Assembly (NCBI GenBank): GCA_030512295.1
Contig: JAULSR010000002.1
Location: forward strand, 7,254,001 to 7,318,000
Direction of reading: 5' to 3'
DNA: 64,000 nt
DNA from: Bombardia bombarda
Lineage: Eukaryota > Ascomycota > Sordariomycetes > Sordariales > Lasiosphaeriaceae
Numbering within the stretch: position 1 is the stretch's first letter; each line of letters begins with the position of its first letter. The notes under the pieces were generated by a model. The model ran no database searches and was not told where the DNA came from. It was given only the letters and a program-made list of their open reading frames with translations. Below, one piece after another: positions 57,123 through 64,000 of this stretch. The position numbers were made by a program, and so were the translations under genes.

Positions 57123-57411
57123 CCAAGTAGCCCCTTGGTGATGGATAGATAATAAGGACACAAAACTTTTGTAAAATGATATTGAGATTACAGGCATTCA
57201 TGATTCCTTCCTCACGTACAAAACTTCCAAATCAATTAATTACGCTCATCCCTGCCAATCCCCGTCTAATGACTGATCATACACACCCGTTGCCCCACTC
57301 ATCACTTCGCCTCCTGTCCCAGTTCCCAGTCCCACACACACACACGCACCCCATCAAAATACAAAAAGGGGCTCCCCTGACAATCACAATAACCATAACA
57401 TCAAAAAGAAT
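57123..57411. other. intergenic region before tRNA-Pro
   Basis: Short spacer with no gene seen; it includes a CA-rich stretch at 57334-57350. Confidence 0.4.
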
Positions 57412-57501
57412 GGGTCTGGCCGGGGATTGAACCCGGGACCTCTCGCATATATGCTAAGGGTGTAACCCTAAGCGAGAATCATACCGCTAGACCACCAGAC
57501 C
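57412..57501 (-). tRNA. tRNA-Pro (AGG), 18-base intron
   Basis: On the minus strand the gene begins GGTCTGGTGGTCTAGCGGTA, pairs its 7-base acceptor stem with CCAGACC at the 3' end, and has the T-arm GGTTCAATCC. The anticodon loop TTAGGG.T gives AGG. An 18-base intron follows the base 3' to the anticodon and contains a CCCT able to pair with the anticodon region, as usual for eukaryotic tRNA introns. Mature length is 72 before CCA. Confidence 0.93.
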
Positions 57502-58639
57502 GAGGAACACAACCGTGGTTGTGATCTGCTTTGATGATGGTTTGGCACAGAGGCTGTGCTTAACAATAGACGACCTAACTTTGTTGATAGCTGACAAGGA
57601 TGATGACAGTGAAATGTGACCAACACGGTGACTCACTTAATATTATGAAAGACTCAAGGATAAGGTATGAAGGAGCAATGATACTGCACATTTGTCAATT
57701 ATTACAATGCTTTTGTTAAGTGTTCCATTTTATTGCACTTTAAACACTTTATGTCGGAGTCTATATAACCTTTTAACTTTGTGCACCGAATGATGATGCA
57801 TCCTGAGGGATGTTATTTTTCACAATCATAACTACTAGACACTTAGAGATTCTGTAACTTAGGAAGCCCAACGGTGAGATATCTGGGCGAAAAGCGGCAT
57901 TGACCTAGATCATCGATTCATGGAGCTAAACCCTCAGTGTCAAAGCCAATGGTTACCAGATTGCGCTTCGTTTGTAACTTCCAGTCATTCTGACAAAACC
58001 TAAGACATGCGGCGATTCTTGCGCCAAATTACGCGACACAAAATAGTTGAAAGAAGATGGGATTGATTCCAGGTTAATGAAAATATTCTGGGACAGAGGC
58101 ACTGCACTGTCCTCGAATGCCGCCTTGACCTGATGTAGCATCTCTGTCTTCAGCTTTTGCTATGGTTAGTTTCTTTAATCTTATTAAAACGCTGCGTCTA
58201 TGTCTCGTTAATCTTTTCGTTAGGTTTTTCTTAGGTCTTATGGTGGGTATTGAAAAGACTTCAAGGTTACCTCTTAGCTAAAGACTAGATACTAAATTGG
58301 AGTACAATTGAGAGCGGATAGGATAGTTGTTCAGTCATTAATATCCGACAAACTGTGGTCGTCAATCTCTATCTAGTTCCAGTAACTTTGGGAGATTTCC
58401 AAGAACCTTGACTGCATGTCTTCCCTCAATTCTCAGTATATCGACTTCTAGTATGAATATTTATTGTCCCCGAGACAAAAGGTTCATAGAGTACTCTCAG
58501 GTTTCGTTCATATACTGGATGAGACCCACAAATTCTAGCTCATGCCATTCATAGTCAACGAAGCTCTTCTCCCTCTCTGTGGGTAAAAATATCACGCACA
58601 GTACCCCCAGAAGGCAAAAGTGAAGGACAAGTCTTTGCC
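57502..58639. other. intergenic region between two tRNA-Pro genes
   Basis: 1.14 kb, AT-rich in part (57600-57800), with no gene recognised. Confidence 0.4.
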
Positions 58640-58745
58640 GGGTCTGGCCGGGGATTGAACCCGGGACCTCTCGCATGCTTTTTAATGGCAATATTGCTAC
58701 TAGGGTGTACCCTAAGCGAGAATCATACCGCTAGACCACCAGACC
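58640..58745 (-). tRNA. tRNA-Pro (AGG), 34-base intron
   Basis: Exons are identical to the tRNA-Pro gene at 57.4 kb, including acceptor stem, D-arm, T-arm and anticodon AGG. The intron at the same position is 34 bases and contains CACCCT (anticodon-pairing) and the palindrome GCAATATTGC. It lies in the same orientation 1.1 kb away. Confidence 0.93.
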
Positions 58746-60135
58746 TTACTGGACCGAGGAGGCTTAGTAATTGGATATCACTTTTGCTTGTTCCATGGGA
58801 TTAAGGATGGTGAGTGTGAGTGGTTTTTGTGGGTTGTCCGAGTCATGTTGTGGGTGGAGGTCATGCTTTCACTGACTGGGATCATGTCAGGATTAGAATC
58901 TAATTTGGTTATATAACTGAAATAGATAAAAGACCACATCTCGTCCACAAGTATCTTTTGGGACTAACCTGCTTCCTAGTAAAAGGTTCTTCTTGCATCG
59001 AGTTTCTAGGGATAGTTAAGGTAGTTGTAACTAACATGATGAGGCAACCGGCCAACACTGACAAATCTTCACTATACGGGATGCGGTAAAGACCACAGAT
59101 GTCACTACATCCCATAACTCGTCCATCTAATCTAAGAATGCAATGTACCTCAAGGCTAAACATAACATTATCAATACAAGGTATGAAAAGATTGACACGT
59201 TATCAGAGAATACCGACACGACAAATGTTGTGAGCGAGGGGCCCAGAGCCTTCAGCCTGCCACGAGGGTAGCAAACAAAAGAAGCAATCTGAGAAAGTAA
59301 CAACGTACTGTCCATAAAAATGAGGATTATTATAAAAGAGTAATGACGCATTAGCTATTAGTTCCGTAATACCTACCTATTTTGTCTTAAAGCTTAATAT
59401 ATACTCTTAGGTACCAATGCTTGTAGCTAGTATGGGATGAGACCTTCTGTTCTCCTATGTCCATTTTCCCCGAGCCTTTCTTCGCCGCGAGTGGGGCAGA
59501 TCTAATCGAACTCCTCCGTCGGGACCAAAATTGCAGTGCTGTCTCGTTGCTATGCTGCAGGTGTCGCAGCTCGGCACACACTTCGCTGTGGAGGGGGGGG
59601 CTGGGGCCAAGTGCCTTTGTACCTACATCTAACTCCTCTGTCGGGTGCAAAATTGCAGTGCTGTCCCCTTCGTTGCTGGGGTACAAACACCCCTGCCACT
59701 TACATCCTATTAGGTTCGATAACCGGGGTGCAAGCTAGTATCTCGTTGAACCCCTAACTTGATGGCCACGACGACGCACATGTCATGACACCTGATGGCT
59801 GGCTTAGCTAAGGCTAGGTTGTGTGAGGCCAGTTTCCCTCATTCTTCCAGCTATATGTATCTATTCCATGTCATCACAAGTGCGGCTGCAACTGTTCCCC
59901 AGCTTACACGGTAAGAGATCCGTAGCAGCTTCAGCCATTAAAAGCAAAAGAAGAGAAATCCTTGGCGTCAAAATTCCCCTCATTACACCTATTGTGACCC
60001 GCTCACTATCCATACATTACCCGTGAAAATCTAGCTATTCCCATCAATACACATTCTTCCCAGCCCAGCCCAGCCCGTAATCCCCCTTGCCCGTATCCTA
60101 TAGCCATAACTCCCAACACCCACCAACCCACCGCC
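58746..60135. other. intergenic region with an imperfect direct repeat
   Basis: About 1.4 kb between tRNA-Pro and the AlsS-like 3' end. An imperfect direct repeat of about 48 bases lies at 59508-59555 and 59631-59678. No gene supported. Confidence 0.4.
59508..59678. repeat. imperfect direct repeat, about 48 bases, 75-base spacer
   Basis: Both copies read AACTCCTCYGTCGGG, then a few variable bases, then CAAAATTGCAGTGCTGTC, then a CGTTGCT core, with scattered substitutions. The spacer contains a G8 run. Confidence 0.8.
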
Positions 60136-61851
60136 CTACGAAACACTATCAGCAATAACCCCCTTCATCAACCCATAATTCCCACTATAATCAATCCTCA
60201 CATCCACCACACAAACCCCCCTAAACGCCAACGCCTCCCTCATCACCCCCTCCATCTCCTCCGCCCTCGTCACCGTCATCCCCTTGGCCCCAAACGCCTC
60301 GGCATACTGTTTAAAATCCACGCCCCCCAACTCAACCCCCGCGCTCCTCCCATACTTATCCACCTCCTGAAACTCCACCATATTATACTTGCCATCGTTC
60401 CACACGAAATGCGTGATATCGCACCCCTGCTGCACCGCCGTCACGAGCTCCTGCCCGCTGAACAAGAACCCGCCATCGCCACTGACGCTCACCACTTTGC
60501 GCGCGCACGGCTCGGGCGTCTGGCAGAGCGAGGCGCCGATCGCCCAGGGGAGCGCAACACCCAGCGTCTGCTGCGCGTTGGAGACGAGAAAGGTCTTGGG
60601 CGCGTACGAGTAAAAGTAGCGGCTGAGCCAGATGTAGACGGAGCCGACGTCGGAGATGACAGTCATAGCGGGCGCGATCATGGACTGCAGCAGGCGGATA
60701 AAGTACAAAGGGTGGACGGGCCCGCCGCCCGTAGTCGGCGCGGCCGCGTCGGCCGACGTCTGCCAGGCGTGGAACTCGTCGAAGATGGCCTGCGCCGCGG
60801 GCGTTTCCTGCGGGCGTGCGATAGAGTTGTTGTTGGATGATAGCGAGCTGGTGAGCGCGGAGATGTTTTGCGTCAGCGACCCGACGAGCTCGAGCTTCGG
60901 GTTATAAAAATGTCCCAAGTCAGCGGGCGCCGAGTCCACATGCAGAATATCAAAGCGATTCGCGCCGGGATTCCACATGTTGGCGTCGTACTCGGCCTGG
61001 TCGTAGCCGATGGTGACGACGAGGTCGGCGAGCTGGAGGAGCTTGTCGCCCGGCTGGTTGCGGAAGAGGCCGATGCGGCCGAAGAAGAGGTGGACGAGCT
61101 CCTCGGAGATGGCGCCGGCGGCCTGAAACGTCTCGACGACCGGGATGGGGTGCCGACGCAAAAAGGTGTGGACAGCCTCCACGACTGGTGTGTCTGCGGC
61201 GCGGGCGCCGAGGAACAAGACGGGGAACCTTGCGTTGGCGATCATGGCCGCTGCCTTCTCGAGAGACGCAGCCGGCGAGGGCCCATATTCTGGAGGCATG
61301 AAGGCGCTGGCGGGAAAGGTGGGGATGGAGGACTTGACGCCGGCGGTCATGATATCAATGGGCAGGCTGACGGCGGTCGCGCCGCGCGGGTGGGCGTTGG
61401 CGACGCGGAAGGCATCGACCATGATCTCGGCGACCTGGTCGGGCATGACGGCGGACATGGCCTTCTTGGTGACGGGCGTCAATAGTTCTAGGGCGCGGAG
61501 GCTCTGGTGGGTGCGCTTGGCAGCTTGGGCGCGCTTGACGCTGCCGACGATGGCGACCATGGGGGCGCCCTCGTCAGTGGCTGTGACCAGACCAGTGCAG
61601 AGATTACTGGTCCCTGGCCCTGATGTCGCGATGCACACGCCCGGCCGGTCCGTCAGCCTGCCAATGGCGGCGGCGATGAAGGCTGCATTCTGCTCGTGGC
61701 GGCACACGACGAGCTTGATCTCGGGGTGGTCGAGCAGGGCGTTGAAGACGGAGTCGATCTTGGCGCCGGGCACGCCAAAGACGTACTTGACCCCGGCTGC
61801 GAGGAGCGAGTCGATGACGATCTGCACCGTTTCCGTTTCGGTTGTTGCCAT
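60136..61851 (-). CDS. alsS: catabolic-type acetolactate synthase (AlsS-like)
   Basis: Thiamine-diphosphate enzyme joining two pyruvates to (S)-2-acetolactate with CO2 release. A single intronless frame of 571 residues starts at the ATG at 61851 (MATTETETVQIVIDSLLAAG) and ends at TAG. The N-terminal domain has FGVPGAKIDSVFNALLDHPE and RHEQNAAFIAAAIGRLTDRP with the catalytic Glu, then ATSGPGTSNLCTGLVTATDE and VKRAQAAKRTHQSL. The middle domain has FFGRIGLFRNQPGDKLLQLA, diagnostic of the FAD-independent AlsS branch. The C-terminal ThDP motif is SVSGDGGFLFSGQ with Asn-Asp-Gly in FVWNDGKYNM. This is the catabolic, bacterial-type enzyme rather than the mitochondrial branched-chain ILV2: no presequence or FAD-type features are seen. 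It stands head-to-head with the acetolactate decarboxylase gene, which makes acetoin formation the likely role. It may have been acquired by transfer from bacteria (inference). Confidence 0.9.
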   Translation of the reverse strand: MATTETETVQIVIDSLLAAGVKYVFGVPGAKIDSVFNALLDHPEIKLVVCRHEQNAAFIAAAIGRLTDRPGVCIATSGPGTSNLCTGLVTATDEGAPMVAIVGSVKRAQAAKRTHQSLRALELLTPVTKKAMSAVMPDQVAEIMVDAFRVANAHPRGATAVSLPIDIMTAGVKSSIPTFPASAFMPPEYGPSPAASLEKAAAMIANARFPVLFLGARAADTPVVEAVHTFLRRHPIPVVETFQAAGAISEELVHLFFGRIGLFRNQPGDKLLQLADLVVTIGYDQAEYDANMWNPGANRFDILHVDSAPADLGHFYNPKLELVGSLTQNISALTSSLSSNNNSIARPQETPAAQAIFDEFHAWQTSADAAAPTTGGGPVHPLYFIRLLQSMIAPAMTVISDVGSVYIWLSRYFYSYAPKTFLVSNAQQTLGVALPWAIGASLCQTPEPCARKVVSVSGDGGFLFSGQELVTAVQQGCDITHFVWNDGKYNMVEFQEVDKYGRSAGVELGGVDFKQYAEAFGAKGMTVTRAEEMEGVMREALAFRGVCVVDVRIDYSGNYGLMKGVIADSVS

Positions 61852-62342
61852 TTTGGTGGATTGGGGTAGCTTATGTTTGAGTGGATATTATTGACTCTCG
61901 AGGGATCCAAGACTATTCGGATGGTCGGATTGTCGGAAATGTCTTGAAGATATAGCCTCCATGAATCCATGACTCGCTCAGGATATTCCCGCGCGACGGG
62001 ATGCGGTCATTGTGCAGCGAAAAAGCTGTCAAAATCCGGCCAGTACCCGTAGGTAGCGGATCAAATCGGGACCGCCGCCCACCAAGTGCCCTGAATAATC
62101 CCTTCTCTGCCGCTGAAGCCGACGACGCGACCCAAAAGCGCGCCGCGAGCAACGGCCGTTCCGGGTGAGTGAGTGGGTTGCACAATTAATTTTGCCGATT
62201 GCAGCCGCTCGGGTTCCATCTTGGTTCTCGATAAGGTCGGACAGTGACGACAATTTTGTTGCCTTTTTGACGCCCAAAACAAACCCACCACAAACCCCGT
62301 CACAACCCGTTCACGCCCATCAACCCAATCACCACCTCCAAA
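61852..62342. promoter_or_regulatory. shared divergent promoter of the acetoin gene pair
   Basis: 491 bases between the two start codons. No coding sequence fits here. The head-to-head arrangement suggests joint control, but no recognised regulator site could be named; the region contains several GC-rich short palindrome-like motifs around 62030-62160. Confidence 0.55.
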
Positions 62343-63062
62343 ATGGCCGCCCCCAACGAATTCTACCAATTCTCCATCATCTCCGCCCTCATGGACGGCG
62401 TCGCCTCCCACGGCATCCCCATCTCGTCCGTCCTCGCCCACGGCGACCACGGCCTCGGCACCTTCCTGCAGATGAACGGCGAGATGATCGTCCTCGACGG
62501 CGACGTCTACCAGATGAAGTCCGACGGCACCACCACGCACATCGCCACCCCGCAAGACACCATCACGCCCTTCGCCAGCGTCACGCGCTTCCAGCCCACC
62601 TCCACCACGCGCGCCACCGTCTCCAGCAAGCAGGACCTCTCCGCCCTCCTCACCCGCCTCTTCCCCGCAGCCAAGAACCACTTCCTCGCAATCCGCATGG
62701 ACGGTGTCTTCAAGAGCGTCAACGTGCGCACCGCTGGCGGCCAGCGCGAGCCCAGGGAGAAGATGCCCGCCGTCGCGAACCGCCAGACCGTGCACACGTT
62801 TGAAGCCGCAAGGGGCACGATTATTGGCTTTCGCGCGCCCGAGTACGTGATGGGGATCAATGTCGCGGGGGATCATATGCACTTTATCAATGAGGATCGC
62901 AAGAGCGGCGGGCACATTCTGGCGTTTGAGACGGAGGGGGATGTGGATGTCAAGGTTGCGCAGCTGTCAAAGTTCCACTTGGACTTGCCGACGGAGGATG
63001 ACGAGTTTAACGAGGCGTCGCTGGTGGGGGATGCGCAGGGCATTCATGCTGTTGAGGGGTAG
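62343..63062 (+). CDS. alsD: alpha-acetolactate decarboxylase (AlsD/BudA-like)
   Basis: Zn-dependent enzyme converting 2-acetolactate to (R)-acetoin and CO2. 239 residues, single exon, ATG 62343 (context AAAATGGCC). The order of family motifs is complete: FYQFSIISALMDGV, HGDHGLGTFLQMNGEMIVLD, DVYQMKSDGT, TPFASVTRF, LFPAAKNHFLAIRMDG, RGTIIGFRAPEYVMGINVAG and DHMHFINEDRKSGGHILAFE. The His-x-His and the later His of the last segment match the known zinc ligands, and the Glu of NGEMIVLDG and the Arg of GFRAPEY fit catalytic positions. No signal peptide, so it is cytosolic. Divergent from the AlsS-like gene, giving a two-step pyruvate-to-acetoin pathway. Length is close to bacterial ALDC enzymes. 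Confidence 0.92.
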   Translation: MAAPNEFYQFSIISALMDGVASHGIPISSVLAHGDHGLGTFLQMNGEMIVLDGDVYQMKSDGTTTHIATPQDTITPFASVTRFQPTSTTRATVSSKQDLSALLTRLFPAAKNHFLAIRMDGVFKSVNVRTAGGQREPREKMPAVANRQTVHTFEAARGTIIGFRAPEYVMGINVAGDHMHFINEDRKSGGHILAFETEGDVDVKVAQLSKFHLDLPTEDDEFNEASLVGDAQGIHAVEG

Positions 63063-63334
63063 AGTGTTTGGGATGCCGTGATACACAGAGACAATCTCGG
63101 ATGACAGCTTGGGGTTGAGAGATTCGGTGGCGGCAGCATATGTCATAATTAGAGCTCTTGGGACTTGTATGATAGGCGACAATGCAATGGGATGATGGGT
63201 AGATGTATTGAACCCGCAGGGTATGCTTCTTCTCATGACAATAATGACAAGAAACTGAGTGTAATTCGGAAGGAAGACTTAGAAAGAGGAAAGAAAATTT
63301 CGACCATGAAAATGAAAATAATACAAAAAAGAAA
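63063..63334. other. 3' flank of the decarboxylase gene
   Basis: A short spacer to the tRNA-Asn gene; it ends in an A-rich stretch (63300-63333) that would read as a T-rich Pol III terminator downstream of the minus-strand tRNA. Confidence 0.5.
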
Positions 63335-63408
63335 CTCCCTCGGTAAGGATTGAACTTACAGCCTCCAGATTAACAGTCTGACGCGCTAGCCAATTGCGCC
63401 ACGAGGGA
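63335..63408 (-). tRNA. tRNA-Asn (GTT)
   Basis: 74 bases, intronless. The minus strand begins TCCCTCGTGGCGCAATTGGC, the anticodon loop CTGTTAA gives GTT, the T-arm holds GTTCAATCC, and the acceptor 3' strand CGAGGGA pairs with the 5' TCCCTCG. A T-rich tract follows downstream. Confidence 0.95.
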
Positions 63409-64000
63409 TTCAATTTCTTGATGTTATGAGGCCACGATTCTCTTCCTATGAAGGATTGGAGTAAGCATGGGAAACGTCTTCCATCTACTGTGCAAGTTGC
63501 AAGTGGATATTTCCTTATCGTGGCGGATTTCCATTGCAGATGTTGTGAATTCAAATTGTGTAGGTGGGTTCAGAAATCAATTGTTCGCCTGGCGTGATTG
63601 GAGTGAGCCGTTATCATAGGTAGTGCTGGGCTGGGGCAGCTCCTTCCCCGTCGTGCCGTCTGAAGGGCGTGGTGGGGCCGTGGCAAGGTGGGCTCGGCCG
63701 CTCGAGCGGGTCTTCGTACAGACAAGCAACACGGTCTGCGTACATACCTTAGCTATTGGCCAACTCTTATTCTACTTGGTCAATTGTTACCTGGTAGTGG
63801 TTGCACCGTATCCATTTCTGCAGATTTGACAGGTTCTTAGCTCGCCGGTTTTGCATATTGGTTAGTATTCCCATTTCTTCCTCATTTGACGATATCACGC
63901 GGGCCAGACCAATTGTCCTGTTTGGGCAGGCACGATCCGACAGAGTGGGCTCAGGCCTCGTCATCCCAGGGACCCAGTCTCGGCTGACCTCGCGTCCATC
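63409..64000. other. right-edge sequence without recognised gene
   Basis: 592 bases with only short frames and no identifiable feature. Confidence 0.35.

Noticed and set aside
60868..61485. Plus-strand frame across the AlsS-like gene
   Set aside because: Antisense shadow with repetitive Gly/Asp/Val composition.
62061..62915. 284-codon minus-strand frame over the decarboxylase gene
   Set aside because: Antisense shadow produced by strong GC bias at third codon positions of the real gene.

Overview
The window looks like nuclear DNA of a filamentous ascomycete (Pezizomycotina, probably Sordariomycetes; inferred from gene content, not from a marker). Genes sit on both strands, carry short introns of about 55-105 bases with GTRAGT-like donors and YAG acceptors, and include fungal families: Zn(II)2Cys6 regulator, highly reducing polyketide synthase (HR-PKS), RTA1, DUF3433, CE16 esterase with a CBM1 domain, and an RGS/Rax1-like membrane protein. 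Intron-containing tRNA-Pro genes agree with this.

Region 1 (1-15.1 kb) is a secondary-metabolite locus: a possible first exon leaving the left edge, a cytochrome P450 (+), an RTA1-like membrane protein (-), a four-exon Zn2Cys6/Fungal_trans_2 regulator (+) and a seven-domain HR-PKS (-; KS-AT-DH-MT-ER-KR-ACP). Apart from the regulator, every well-resolved gene here is damaged in this sequence. The P450 and RTA1 genes have 1-base deletions in homopolymers. The PKS has three such shifts, a short KS N-terminus and an in-frame TAG. Either the cluster is decaying or the sequence carries uncorrected homopolymer errors; the TAG favours some real decay.

Region 2 (15.1-20 kb) is a 5-kb stretch without recognisable genes. 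Region 3 (20-32.3 kb) holds a ketopantoate-reductase-like gene, a secreted/type-I membrane protein with a Ser/Gly-rich stalk, an NmrA-like gene with one more homopolymer frameshift, an RGS-domain membrane protein and a secreted CBM1-CE16 esterase. Region 4 (32.3-43.7 kb) is sparse: a protein-kinase gene interrupted by TAG, an F-box/ankyrin gene, a second kinase remnant with two in-frame TAGs, and conserved-looking hypothetical genes. Region 5 (44-53.9 kb) is mostly empty around one long DUF1479 gene. Region 6 (53.9-57.1 kb) is a broken, 5'-truncated DUF3433 membrane-protein gene.

Region 7 (57.4-63.4 kb) has two tRNA-Pro(AGG) genes with identical exons but introns of different length, a tRNA-Asn(GTT), and between them the most interesting locus: a divergent pair encoding a catabolic-type acetolactate synthase (AlsS-like) and an alpha-acetolactate decarboxylase (AlsD/BudA-like). 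Together these would convert pyruvate to acetoin. Both are intronless and intact, and share a 491-base intergenic region. This is a bacterial-style pathway pair in a fungal genome.
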